Counted from the stretch's first letter, positions 8,466 through 17,487 are shown. The stretch is DNA of 64,000 bases from Moorena sp. SIOASIH (GCF_010671925.1 NZ_JAAHIH010000004.1:859501-923500); one strand, 5' to 3'. Program-made: numbers and translations. Notes: generated by a model from the letters alone, not told the origin.

Positions 8466-10085
8466 ATGACCAAACCATCTAAGCAGTGTTTTTCCCTAAG
8501 ATGGCGATTTTTAATTATCGTCCTTTTACTGCTAGGAATCTTATTCCGCTGCTTCAATCTAAACCATAAAATATACTGGCACGATGAGGTTTATACTTCA
8601 ATTCGGAGTTCTGGCTATACGGGATATGAAGTAATTAAGGAAGTTTTTGATGGTAGGGTGATTGGTGTTGAAGACTTACAAAAGTACCAACATCCCAATC
8701 CAGAAAAAGACTTAGGGGATACTATTAATGCCTTAGCTAAAAACCCAGAACATCCACCCCTCTATTATTTAATGGCGCGGTTTTGGCGGCAGCTATTTGG
8801 TGCTGCTGTCAATAACCCTAGGGGTTTATCTGTTCTGTTTAGCCTGCTGGTTTTTCCAGCTATCTATTGGCTGTGCTTAGAATTATTTGAATCCCCTCTA
8901 GTGGGATGGGTAGCTGTGGCACTTTTGGCGGTATCTCCCTTTCATGTGCTCTACGCTCAAGAAGCACGGGAATATAGTCTATGGACATTGACTATTATGC
9001 TATCTTGTGCGTCTCTGTTGCGAGCTATCCGGAAAACTAAGGATAGTAGAAAAGTAACAGACTATGTCTGGTCATGGGTAATCTATGCTGTCACTTTGGC
9101 ACTTAGTCTTTACACCTTTCTCTTTTCTATATTTGTTGCCATTGGACATGGAATTTATGTCTTTATTGTAGAACGGTTTCGCTTTAATAAAACTATTTTT
9201 GCTTATTTGATAGCATCTGGCACAGGGTTTCTAGCCTTTTCCCCTTGGTTAGTTGTGGTGGTTACTAACTTAGCTGTCATTCAGCATAAAACCCATTGGA
9301 CAACCATTCAAGTCCCTTTATCATTTTTGGTAAAAATCTGGGGGATAAACCTCAGTTTGATATTTTTTGATATTGGAATACCACTGGAGCATCCATTTAC
9401 CTATATAATCCCACCAATTTTAGTTAGTTTTGTCGGATATGCAATTTATTTTATCTGTCGTTATACTACCCAGGGAGTTTGGTTACTGGTTTTAACGTTA
9501 ATCGTTATTACTGCATTAGGCTTAATTTTACCGGACTTAATTTGGGGAGGACGACGTTCAGTAAGTAGTCGGTATTTTATACCTTGCTATATCGGAGTGC
9601 AGCTGGCTGTTACTTATCTAATTAGTATGTCTGTCACTGGGTCTCTATCCAGGGCTAATTTAATAAAGGCTAATTTAAGAACACAGAAGGTCTGGAAAGG
9701 AATAGTAGCTGTGCTGCTTACAGGGGGAGTTATCTCTTGTGCTATTAGTTCCCAAACAGAAATCTGGTGGAACAAGCAAGTTGGGGGTAACAATCCTACC
9801 ATCGCTAGAATAATTAATCAAGCTGAGCGACCTCTGGTAATTAGCAATGTTTCTTCAGTGAATCCTGGGGATGTGATTTCTCTTAGTTATTTATTAAATC
9901 CTCAAGTAAAATTTCAGTTAGTCATTCCCCCTAATATTCCCGATATTCCTCAAGGTTTTAGTGATGTATTTCTCTTTTATCCCTCTGATCATTTGCAACA
10001 GGGACTTGAGGACAAGTATAGTACTAAGATAGAGTGGTTTGATGAGTCGAAAGTAAAGCCCCTCGGAAAGTTAAGACTTGAATGA
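8466..10085 (+). CDS. GT39-type (ArnT/PMT-like) membrane glycosyltransferase
   Basis: 539 residues. An N-terminal transmembrane helix is followed by the loop WHDEVYTSIR, whose Asp-Glu is the expected catalytic/metal site of GT-C enzymes. PEHPPLYYLMARFW is the second family signature. Eight or more further hydrophobic helices follow, then a short extracytoplasmic C-terminal domain. It probably transfers a sugar from a polyprenyl-phosphate donor on the outer face of the cytoplasmic membrane; the acceptor is unknown. Length is normal for the family. A second, larger GT-C gene lies at 12987. Confidence 0.75.
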   Translation: MTKPSKQCFSLRWRFLIIVLLLLGILFRCFNLNHKIYWHDEVYTSIRSSGYTGYEVIKEVFDGRVIGVEDLQKYQHPNPEKDLGDTINALAKNPEHPPLYYLMARFWRQLFGAAVNNPRGLSVLFSLLVFPAIYWLCLELFESPLVGWVAVALLAVSPFHVLYAQEAREYSLWTLTIMLSCASLLRAIRKTKDSRKVTDYVWSWVIYAVTLALSLYTFLFSIFVAIGHGIYVFIVERFRFNKTIFAYLIASGTGFLAFSPWLVVVVTNLAVIQHKTHWTTIQVPLSFLVKIWGINLSLIFFDIGIPLEHPFTYIIPPILVSFVGYAIYFICRYTTQGVWLLVLTLIVITALGLILPDLIWGGRRSVSSRYFIPCYIGVQLAVTYLISMSVTGSLSRANLIKANLRTQKVWKGIVAVLLTGGVISCAISSQTEIWWNKQVGGNNPTIARIINQAERPLVISNVSSVNPGDVISLSYLLNPQVKFQLVIPPNIPDIPQGFSDVFLFYPSDHLQQGLEDKYSTKIEWFDESKVKPLGKLRLE

Positions 10086-10120
10086 TTAAATGGTTAGCAG
10101 TTAATAATTGGAATAGGTAA

Positions 10121-10282
10121 ATGGATGAGTTAACTATTAAAGTTGTTGGATATACTGAACGATTATCAGAAATTAAGTTAATCATGGTGCAGGTTTTTCA
10201 GTTTGAACAAGGGGTAGCAGCGGATTTAGAGTTTGATGGTAAGGATGAAATAGCGAAGCATTTATCAATAGGGGAGTTTGTT
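10121..10282 (+). pseudogene. GNAT acetyltransferase, N-terminal fragment
   Basis: Reads MDELTIKVVGYTERLSEIK then VFQFEQGVAADLEFDGKDE and AKHL, typical of the ElaA-like GNAT N-terminus. After about 54 residues it runs into TTCGCGTAGCGTGGCC repeats and stops. The C-terminal end of the same gene resumes at 12126 behind the IS. The middle ~65 residues (acetyl-CoA loop) are missing, so the gene is dead. Confidence 0.7.
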
Positions 10283-10360
10283 CGCGTAGCGTGGCCATTC
10301 GCGTAGCGTGGCCTTTTGGCCAAGGCCAGGGGAAAGAATACCCCATCCCTCTTTCAGGGT

Positions 10361-10465
10361 TTAAAGTTACCGTAAGAATAGTGGAGCCTTAATAATAAAG
10401 TTTTAACCCTTTTCCTCATAGCCGACCAACCATAAAGGCTCCACTATTCTAAGGTTTCGTCTCCG
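10361..10465 (+). repeat. palindromic insert, copy 2 (loop inverted relative to copies 1 and 3)
   Basis: 16-bp perfect arms AGAATAGTGGAGCCTT (10375-10390) and its complement (10435-10450). The flanks TTTAAAGTTACCG and AAGGTTTCGTCTCCG match copy 3, but the 44-nt loop is its reverse complement. Confidence 0.75.
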
Positions 10466-10480
10466 GGGATGAATTTCCTC

Positions 10481-10663
10481 TCAATTAGGCAAAGTCCCAG
10501 TCCTCCCTAGGAACTCTAAGTATTCAGAAAGGCTTAATCCCGAACAAGCGGCTAAAAGCTTCAATCCCTGCCAACCAGTTTCAGTGGCCTTGATACTGTA
10601 ACTTTTCTTAGCTTCCTCGTGTAATCTGGGTCTTCCTACTTTTCTTTTAATTTGTTCAGACAT
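10481..10663 (-). CDS. small ribbon-helix-helix-like protein encoded divergently from tnpB D
   Basis: 60 residues: GRPRLHEEAKKSYSIKATE then GLKLLAACSGLSLSEYLEFLGR. A basic GRPR start, a short beta strand (SYSIKAT) and two helices fit the RHH/CopG-Arc fold. It is transcribed away from tnpB, 61 bp apart, sharing the promoter region. A comparable small gene stands beside tnpB B at 24413. It probably binds element DNA and may autoregulate the divergent promoters; this is inference. Confidence 0.6.
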   Translation of the reverse strand: MSEQIKRKVGRPRLHEEAKKSYSIKATETGWQGLKLLAACSGLSLSEYLEFLGRTGTLPN

Positions 10664-10667
10664 TTAC

Positions 10668-10696
10668 TTGACACTTTAATTTTGGGGGTCTATAAT
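10668..10696 (+). promoter_or_regulatory. sigma70-type promoter for tnpB D
   Basis: TTGACA (10668-10673), 17-nt spacer, TATAAT (10691-10696), 28 bp before the tnpB ATG. Both boxes match the consensus exactly. Confidence 0.8.
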
Positions 10697-10724
10697 TAGA
10701 TTATCACTGAAAGAGGTCGAACAG

Positions 10725-12077
10725 ATGCAAGTAGGATACTCTTACAAACTCAAGCCCAATCAACAACAAAAAGCCACGATGAATCGGTGGTTGGACATGT
10801 TGAGAGCGCAGTACAATTATCTGCTTAGAGACAGAAATGATTCTTACGATCAAGCAAAGGCTCCCAGGTTAGGTAATTACTGTGATTTAAAAAGTGGTAG
10901 AGAAGCGTGTCCGTTGACCTGTTCAGTGAGTAAAAATTACTCTGTAGGCTACCCTTGGAAGAAAAGTCAAAAAAATCCAAGACGAAGTGCCTACGAAGCC
11001 CAAAGTTCCAGTCTTCCCATACTCAAGAAAGAAAGACCTTGGTATAAATCGATCCATTCAACTGTTTTACAACAAACTCTAAGACAGTTAGATGTTGCAT
11101 TTGCCAAATTCTTCAAAGGAGAGACTGGATACCCAAAACCAAAAAGAAGGTCACGATTTAGGAGCTTCAAATATGCTCCTGGTCAGGTAAAGCTTAATGG
11201 AAACAAGATATACCTCCCAGGAATTGGATGGATGGGTTTTTACAACTCCCGCCCTATACCTGAGGGTTTTATTCTGAAATCCGTCACTGTTCGCAGAAAA
11301 GCTCGTGGGTGGTTTGCAAGTCTTCAAATCGAAGATAAATCGGTTCCACCTACTCCAGTAAAAGATAATACCGAAATTAATCCTCTGAAAGTCAAGGGCT
11401 GCGATCTAGGCATTAATAAGTTAGTAAGCCTTTCTAATGGAAAGACAATAGCTAATCCGGCTAAACAAAAATATTTTAGACGTAAATAAAGACGTTTGAA
11501 CTTGAGACATAAAGCTGCTATTCGGAAGAAAAAAGGATCCAAAAATAGAGGAAAGTCTTACGAAGCGGTTGCTTCGCTTCATGAGCGAATAACAAATAGC
11601 CGCAGTGCCTACCATTGGGATGTTGCCAATCAATTAGTTGAAGAAACAGATGCTTTAGTCTTTGAAGACCTCAATATTAAAGCAATGAAATCTCGGTGCA
11701 AACCTAGACCAAACGAAAATGGTGGCTATGTCCGCAATGGACAGTCAGCAAAAAGAGGTTTAAATAGGTCAATATCTAATGCAGCTTGGGGAGAACTGGT
11801 CAAAAAGATAGAGGTCGTGGCTGCGAAGTCAGGCATACCAGTAGTCAAAATAAATCCCAAGCACACGTCTCAAAAATGCCCAAAATGCCATCACGTCAGT
11901 AAAAGTAACAGAAAGAAAGAAAAGTTTGTCTGTACCAACTGTGGTCACTATGACGATGCTGATATCAATGGGGCAATAAACATAAAACTAAGGGGTCTCA
12001 AAAAACTGGGTATTGACCCCATCCAGCTACCTCCGGTGCGGGGGAAAGTCACGCCCACGGAGATAACAGCAACATAG
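10725..12077 (+). pseudogene. tnpB: tnpB, family D, with a single in-frame TAA
   Basis: The N-terminal part runs to YFRRK, then TAA at 11487-11489, and the same frame continues RRLNLRHKAAIRKKKGSKNRG to 12077. One CAA-to-TAA change would explain it. RuvC-I Asp (KGCDLGINKLVSL), RuvC-II Glu (LVFEDLNIKAM), the zinc ribbon (CPKCHH, CTNCGH) and RuvC-III Asp (DADINGAI) are all present. About 450 residues if read through. The intact promoter and ends suggest recent inactivation. Confidence 0.85.
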
Positions 12078-12084
12078 TTGTTGT

Positions 12085-12125
12085 GCCTGGGAATCCCCAC
12101 CCTCTTTCAGGGTGGGGAGGTTCAA
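12085..12125 (+). ncRNA. right-end hairpin / 3' part of predicted omegaRNA, family D
   Basis: CCCCACCC TCTTTCA GGGTGGGG hairpin after tnpB, ending GGTTCAA. The guide would be read from 12126 onward, that is, from the C-terminal codons of the broken GNAT gene. Confidence 0.5.
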
Positions 12126-12218
12126 GAAAAGTTAGGTTTTGAAGTAGTGGGAGATTCCTTTGAGGAGGCTGGTATTGTTCATGTGAAGATGATCAAAGAG
12201 TTAATAGGATTGATCTAA
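12126..12218 (+). pseudogene. GNAT acetyltransferase, C-terminal fragment
   Basis: From 12126 the frame reads EKLGFEVVGDSFEEAGIVHV then KMIKELIGLI and TAA at 12216. This is the conserved end of ElaA/GNAT proteins (usually YEKLGFEVVG.EF.EAGIPHVKM). It is the other end of the gene begun at 10121. Confidence 0.7.
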
Positions 12219-12235
12219 AAAGGTAACAATAAATA

Positions 12236-12313
12236 GGTAATAGCGATGCATCGTTACTCCCTACTCCCTAAAACCCTAGACTAAATTACCTCATCCAATT
12301 GATAACTGCTATA
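12236..12313. repeat. degenerate TATAGC-type repeat with CTCCCTA heptamers
   Basis: Right end TTACCTCATCCAATTGATAA then CTGCTATA matches the family consensus. The left end is eroded. Confidence 0.4.
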
Positions 12314-12325
12314 TTTGTAAATGGT

Positions 12326-12634
12326 CTATTCAATCAGATTTGCGGTAGGGATAAACGCGATCGCTACCCGGTGATTGAGAGCGCGAGAGATTTTTTGCAA
12401 CATAGAAAGGGAGTGTCCTTCATAATCAGCATCTTCGAGTCGTGCAATCACAGGCTGCTTTGTCCCCACAAGTTCTGCAAGCTGTTTCTGGGTTAACCCT
12501 GCTTTTGTTCTGGCTTCATAAATCAACTGTGCCACCTCTGCATTAAGAGAAGCTTCTGCTATCATTTCCTCCATCTCGGGGTCGGTACGAGTCTTCTTGT
12601 TAAGAATTTTAATCGCATCAGAAGTCTTAGTCAT
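12326..12634 (-). CDS. HigA/XRE-type antitoxin-like HTH protein
   Basis: 102 residues. The C-terminal two thirds are a helix-turn-helix of the Cro/CI type (GLTQKQLAELVGTKQPVIARLE, then LQKISRALNHRVAIAF), as in HigA antitoxins, whose N-terminal part contacts the toxin. It would repress its own operon. The only upstream partner is a short open tail (12627-12712), so the toxin appears lost and the antitoxin is an orphan. An RBS-like GAGGAGGAAGA precedes the ATG. Confidence 0.7.
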   Translation of the reverse strand: MTKTSDAIKILNKKTRTDPEMEEMIAEASLNAEVAQLIYEARTKAGLTQKQLAELVGTKQPVIARLEDADYEGHSLSMLQKISRALNHRVAIAFIPTANLIE

Positions 12635-12712
12635 TTTCTTCCTCCTCTACATAGGTATGAACATCTGGGTTTTGTTCAAATAAACGCTTTCTCAAGATTG
12701 CCCGTTCAATAT
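12627..12712 (-). pseudogene. remnant of the gene upstream of the HigA-like antitoxin
   Basis: Open tail IDIERAILRKRLFEQNPDVH then TYVEEEEND, whose TAA overlaps the antitoxin start (ATGACTAA). That arrangement implies translational coupling in the former operon. It is cut off by a TAA and dispersed repeats. Toxin identity is inferred from position only. Confidence 0.35.
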
Positions 12713-12754
12713 CAATTTACTCAATAACTATAGCTAGCATTGTTGGTAATCATT

Positions 12755-12945
12755 CAGCTAATGCGCTACGCGCACGCTACTTGAGGTGCTATCAGCTTAT
12801 GCGCTACACCGAACAGCTTATGGGCTACGCGCACGCTACACCGAACAGCCATTGGCCGTAGGCCAGGGTAAGGGAACAGCTTTTGAATAAAATAAGCTGA
12901 CCACTGACGGCTGACGGCTGACGGCTGACGGCTGAATGCTTACGA
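12755..12945. repeat. dispersed palindromes GCGCTACGCGCACGCTAC and CTGACGG heptamers
   Basis: Three degenerate copies of the GCGCTACGCGCACGCTAC repeat, a GGCCGTAGGCC palindrome and a tandem GGCTGAC run, directly before the glycosyltransferase gene. No gene seen. Confidence 0.65.
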
Positions 12946-12986
12946 TTGTTGTAGCTAATTGATCTGAACACTCAGCACTCACCACT

Positions 12987-15905
12987 ATGAAAAGACGCTT
13001 TATAGATCCAGTAATTTTAGGACTAATTTGGCTAGGGAGTGGATTTTGCGATCGCATTTGGTTTGCCCTAGATCACTCTGTCCCAGCTTGGGACCAGGCG
13101 GATTATTTGACCGGTTCCTTGAATTACTGGCAGGCGTTGCAGCATCCTGAGTGGTTCTCTGGGGAGTGGTGGAGCAGTTTTTGGGCAATTTCGTCAAAAG
13201 TCCCGCCATTGACTTATATTATTGCGGCAATTGTTCAGCAACTGTTTGGAACAGGAGCAGAACTAGCTACGATAGCGCTAGTTTTATGTAGTGGAGTGTT
13301 AATTGCTTCAGTTTATGGATTAGGGCTGGTATTATTTAACCGCCAGGTAGGGTTATGGGCTGCTGGTTTAGTCGTGTTGTTACCAGGACTATATCGCTAC
13401 CGTTTAGAATTTTTGCTGGATTATCCATTAACCACAGTAGTCAGTTTGTGTTTTTGGTCTCTGACAGTGTGGTGGAGTTTGGGAAGGGCAAAGACACCCT
13501 TATCGCGAACCACAGTAAGACAAGGATGGTTGTGGGGGTTGGGGTTTGGGGTTTGTTTAGGATTAGCGTTGCTAGTTAAGCAAACAGCCTTATTTTTTCT
13601 ATTCGTGCCAATCGCTTGGGCTGGGATAAGGGTTCTGTGGCAGAGGCAATGGCAAAGGTTAGCTCAGTTAATCGGGGGTTTGCTGGTATCAGTTTTGCTA
13701 TTTGGTCCATGGTACCGGATTAATTGGTTGTTGATATTAACCTCTGGGAAGCGAGCAACCATTGATTCCGCGATCGCAGAAGGAGACCCAGCCCTCAATA
13801 CCCTTGACGCCTGGGTTTACTACTGGAAAATCTTACCTTACCTGATCTCTTGGCCGCTGTTGTTAATACCGATAGTAGGACTATTAATTTATGGGCTCAA
13901 GTATGGGCTCAAGCAATCCGCGATCGCAAAACCGAACAATCTCCCATCCCCCCATCCCCCCATCTGGTCACTAACCTGGCTAGGGGTCTTCATAGTGGGT
14001 GGTTATCTATTGTGTTCATTGAATATTAATAAAGATGCTCGCTATATCTTGCCATTAGTTCCAGTGCTATCACTGTTTCTGGCTTATGGCTTAACCTGCT
14101 GGACTAATCGTTGGGGTAAACCGATGCGTTGGAGCACGGTAGGGCTAGCAACTCTACTGATGATGTTGAATCTATTTCCATTAGGAGGTAGGGGATTGAC
14201 TCAATTACTTAGTCCCCGTGTAGAACATTTTCCCTACTTAGGACAGCCATGGCCTCATCGAAAGGTAATTGCTGAAATCATCAAGACTCAACCTTACTTG
14301 CGCTCTAACTTAGGAGTATTACCGTCAACCCCAGACATTAACCAACACAACTTCAATTACTATGGTGCATTAGCCAATTTCCAAGTATACGGGCGTCAAG
14401 TGGGAACCCAAGCCAAACAAGTGAAACAGGATATGCGATCGCTTTCTTGGTTCCTCACTAAAACTGGTGCCCAAGGGTCAATCCCAGAATCCCAAGCAGC
14501 TATTGTTCAGGAAGTTGAGCAAGGGTCAGAGTTTGAGCTACACCAGACTTGGGACTTACCCGATGCTAGCCAACTGAAACTCTATCACAAGCAGCAGCCA
14601 CCAATAGCCGTAAAACCATTATCGATAAAGCCTGTGGGTGAGCAATCATCCATCAAACCCACTAATTTCTACAGCAATACTTCCCTTAGCACTACTCTCA
14701 CTTCAAGTCCCAGAGTTAAATTAGACCAAGTCACCGTACCAGAAACATCTCCTGCTGGAGTACCTGTACCAGTAACTTATCAGTGGACTGGTTCTTGGCA
14801 GCAATTACAATCTGGCATCGTTATCCTAACCTGGCAACCGGTAGAGTTGAAGGTTGGCCAGTTGAAGGTTGGCCAGTTGAAGGTTAACAAGTTGAAGGTT
14901 GACCAGTTGTTGAAGGTTGACCAGTTGAAGGTTGTTCGCGTAGCGTGGCCTTTTGGCCAAGGTTCAAACGAAACTAACCTGCAACTAAACAATCTGCAAC
15001 CTACCCTACGGCAACACCAAAGGCGAACAACCCAAACTAACCTTCAACCTTCAACCCAAACTAACCTTCAACCTTCAACCCAAACTAACCTTCAACCTTC
15101 AACCGATACTAACCTTCAACCAAACAACCTTCAACCTTCAACCGATACTAACCTTCAACCTTCAACCCAAACTAACCTTCAACCTTCAACCCACGGATGG
15201 TTACACGACCATGGTATTGGCATGGGAGAACTACACTCTTCCCAATTACCAAGTGCCAATTCCCAATTTCAAGTCATTGAACGGATGGCGATGTTTCCCC
15301 CAGCAGATATCCCAGCTGGAAGCTACACCCTCAAAGCAACTTACCTGAATCGGCAAACTGGCGAAACCTATCCGATACAAGTACCAACGGTTACCTTGAC
15401 CATCGATCCAGCAGCTACCCCCATAGCTGCACCAGAACTAGATTTAATCACCCAAATGCGGATATTATCCACTAATTTACCTAAAGGACTCAATGGCCTA
15501 GAACCGGTGTTTGAAGAAACTGCCCGCATTAACCAGTACGATCCGATTCAGGACTACTTAGAACAAGCAGATTTAGCCTTAAGCTATCGGCTGCAATCGG
15601 AACCGAATAACCTAGACTGGGCCTATGCTCTGGCTTTGAGTAGGGTATTGCAGCAAGATGTAGAAGGTGCGATCGCAGCATTAAAGCGAGTCACCCAACT
15701 TGACCCCCAAAATCCCTATGCTCACGCTTATCTTGCCTTTGTTTATCTCTATGATTGGGATGGAAAAGATGGGGAAAATGCCCTGAACCCTGCCCTTAAA
15801 ATCAATCCGACTATTCCCGAACTACAAGCCCTATCTGCTATAGCTGCCTTGATGCAAGGTAATGTGTTCAAAGCTTGGAGTGTTATTCAGGGATTAGAAC
15901 TTTAA
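12987..15905 (+). CDS. GT-C (GT39-like) glycosyltransferase with in-frame repeat block and C-terminal TPR region
   Basis: 972 residues. Residues 1-460 form a multi-helix GT-C membrane domain with the N-terminal loop PAWDQADYL in place of the usual DE and the pair KVPPLTYI. A periplasmic beta-rich region follows. Residues ~620-735 are a repeat-encoded insert (LKVGQ and NLQPST units). The protein then resumes at HGWLHDHGIGMGEL and ends in two TPR-like units (LDWAYALALSRVLQQDVEGA, PQNPYAHAYLAFVYLYDW). The insert stays in frame without a stop, so a full-length product is possible. Donor is presumably polyprenyl-linked; acceptor unknown. Confidence 0.7.
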   Translation: MKRRFIDPVILGLIWLGSGFCDRIWFALDHSVPAWDQADYLTGSLNYWQALQHPEWFSGEWWSSFWAISSKVPPLTYIIAAIVQQLFGTGAELATIALVLCSGVLIASVYGLGLVLFNRQVGLWAAGLVVLLPGLYRYRLEFLLDYPLTTVVSLCFWSLTVWWSLGRAKTPLSRTTVRQGWLWGLGFGVCLGLALLVKQTALFFLFVPIAWAGIRVLWQRQWQRLAQLIGGLLVSVLLFGPWYRINWLLILTSGKRATIDSAIAEGDPALNTLDAWVYYWKILPYLISWPLLLIPIVGLLIYGLKYGLKQSAIAKPNNLPSPHPPIWSLTWLGVFIVGGYLLCSLNINKDARYILPLVPVLSLFLAYGLTCWTNRWGKPMRWSTVGLATLLMMLNLFPLGGRGLTQLLSPRVEHFPYLGQPWPHRKVIAEIIKTQPYLRSNLGVLPSTPDINQHNFNYYGALANFQVYGRQVGTQAKQVKQDMRSLSWFLTKTGAQGSIPESQAAIVQEVEQGSEFELHQTWDLPDASQLKLYHKQQPPIAVKPLSIKPVGEQSSIKPTNFYSNTSLSTTLTSSPRVKLDQVTVPETSPAGVPVPVTYQWTGSWQQLQSGIVILTWQPVELKVGQLKVGQLKVNKLKVDQLLKVDQLKVVRVAWPFGQGSNETNLQLNNLQPTLRQHQRRTTQTNLQPSTQTNLQPSTQTNLQPSTDTNLQPNNLQPSTDTNLQPSTQTNLQPSTHGWLHDHGIGMGELHSSQLPSANSQFQVIERMAMFPPADIPAGSYTLKATYLNRQTGETYPIQVPTVTLTIDPAATPIAAPELDLITQMRILSTNLPKGLNGLEPVFEETARINQYDPIQDYLEQADLALSYRLQSEPNNLDWAYALALSRVLQQDVEGAIAALKRVTQLDPQNPYAHAYLAFVYLYDWDGKDGENALNPALKINPTIPELQALSAIAALMQGNVFKAWSVIQGLEL
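14846..15192. repeat. GGTTGAA/AACCTTC repeat block inside a coding sequence
   Basis: Left arm of (GTTGAAGGTTGGCCA)n, a central GCGTAGCGTGGCC TTTTGGCC palindrome, then a right arm of AACCTTCAACC units. This has the same composition and inverted layout as the intergenic arrays at 49.9-50.85 kb and 53 kb. About 345 nt, in frame. Confidence 0.8.
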
Positions 15906-16215
15906 AGCGATGGCCTTTCGGCCACGCTACGGGAACGCTAATATTATTTCATTGTGAATAAATTGTGAATATATGTCTCAATAAGACTATTTTTTTTTAG
16001 TCTTCGTGTTCTTTGCGTATTTGCGCTTACTCATACCAATTTACAATCCCGATAGCTTAATATTTCGAAATCAAAATTTCTAGATTTATTTTTATAGTTT
16101 CAGTATTTTTATTGAGGTAATTTAATTCAATTGCCTCAAAAATTTAAGTAAAGTTTATTTTTTAAACTAGGTTAGTTGATGTTGAACAAACTAACCGGCA
16201 ACTAAATTTTAATGT
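15906..16215. other. gene-free spacer
   Basis: Starts with a GGCCTTTCGGCC palindrome repeat, then AT-rich DNA with no recognisable gene. Presumably it held the promoter of the metalloprotease gene. Confidence 0.4.
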
Positions 16216-16993
16216 GTGAAAACAAACAATTTTATGAAAGCAAAATTCAAAAATAAACAACCTCTTGATTTACTCAAACTGACACAAAACCTATCAGTAG
16301 CCATCCTAGGGTCTGTTTTGAGTTTCACCGCCATTGAAGTTGCTAACCCAGCACGCTCTGACGCTTTTGTAATTTTTAACCGGTCTGGTAGCACACTCGG
16401 AGGCGGCTCCCGATGGGATGCAGCTCCAAGGACTATCCAAGGACAAGATCGTTCCTTGGACGGCGGATTGGGATACTCACTACAGGGCGGTTCCTATCAA
16501 GCTTTCCGCGATTTATTCACCTGGGATATTCTTCCTAGTGTCAATGAGTTTGAACGCACCCCACCCAAATCGAAGATTATGGGTGGGGATTCGTGCGCTT
16601 AAAAGTAGCTAGACTCCTAAGCGTCCCCAGGACAATCGGCGTTCTCGATGTGCCGTTAGAACTTTTGCTATCGAACACCCTAGAGAAATGCCTATCTCTC
16701 ACCTCTGGAACGGAAAATTACACAGGTTCAAGGGCCATTATCGGAGCAGATATCACCTTCAACAATAATGCCGGAACAGTATATACCCTCGAGTTTTTCA
16801 GGCGATTGTTGACCCACGAGATCGGACATGCCATTGGATTAGGGGATATCGAGGGAGACATAAGTCCTAATAGATTTATCGACGACAACTATGATGGCAT
16901 TACTAGCGCCACAGCTCTAGCCACATTGAGCAACCCGATCGCCCAACTAATCGATCCCCTCAATCCAGCCGCTTCACCATTTTCATTATTTAC

Positions 16994-17487
16994 CAAAAAA
17001 ATTGGGTTTAAAGCCCCGTCCTTCGTTCGACGGCAATTCTAAGAGACAATGGGATTGAAAGTTGGCACCTTGTGTGCTACTATAAAAGTATAATCAATAA
17101 ACTTTTGTAGTAGCTAGATACTATCTAAACATAAGTAGGCAACGTAAAAAATATGTAGAGCGTACATATTGCGTAATTGGGTCTAGCGATGCAGCGCGGT
17201 CTTGGGGAGCCAGTGCGGTCTTGGGGGTTCCCCCCATGAGCAACTGGCGTGGTTTCCCCCACTCGCTATTGCATCAAGACAACGACTTAAATGTTTATGA
17301 AAGATTTAGATAAAAAAGTATCTAGTTAAATAGATTTTGAAAAGGTACGGTGGGGCACACCGGAACCCTGGTATTAAACCAAAACGCTTTGGGAGATCTG
17401 TCCTCTACTCTTCCTGGTTCCGGCTGGCCCACGCAAGTCGGGTCGTTGAACAAAGAATCCCCGCGTCTTTAGACCGGGGAGTGTCAA
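16994..17487 (+). mobile_element. tnpB-less IS200/IS605 mini-element, family A
   Basis: The right 150 bp (17341-17487) align with the 3' end of tnpB A and its right-end hairpin (GGTACGGTGGGGCACACCGG, CTCTTCCTGGTTCCGG, the AATCCCCGCGTCTTTAGACC hairpin, GTGTCAA). The left end has the family motif TTTAAAGCCCCGTC, preceded by the TTAC target (16990-16993). Excision rebuilds TCA TTA TTT ACA GTT CCA GAT, restoring the host gene frame. It also contains the dispersed repeat at 17185-17285. Confidence 0.8.
17185..17285. repeat. dispersed inverted repeat GCGATGCAGCGCGGTCTTGG ... CACTCGCTATTGCATCAAG
   Basis: Full-length copy of the family seen in part at 4091, 5889, 42035 and 55138. The two ends are diverged inverted arms around GGTTCCCCCCATGAG. 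Confidence 0.6.

Larger units (their letters stand above)
10329..12125 (+). mobile_element. IS200/IS605-type element, family D (tnpB plus divergent RHH gene)
   Basis: Left hairpin motif at ATACCCCATCCCTCTTTCAGG; right hairpin CCCCACCC / GGGTGGGG ending GGTTCAA at 12125. The GNAT coding frame resumes at base 12126, which fixes the right boundary. The left boundary is blurred by a GGCC palindrome repeat. Contents: palindromic insert, divergent ribbon-helix-helix gene, sigma70-type promoter, tnpB with one stop. No tnpA. Confidence 0.7.

Noticed and set aside
15030-15190. CRISPR-like repeats with short spacers
   Set aside because: Simple tandem AACCTTCAACC units in an open coding frame; no conserved repeat/unique spacer structure.
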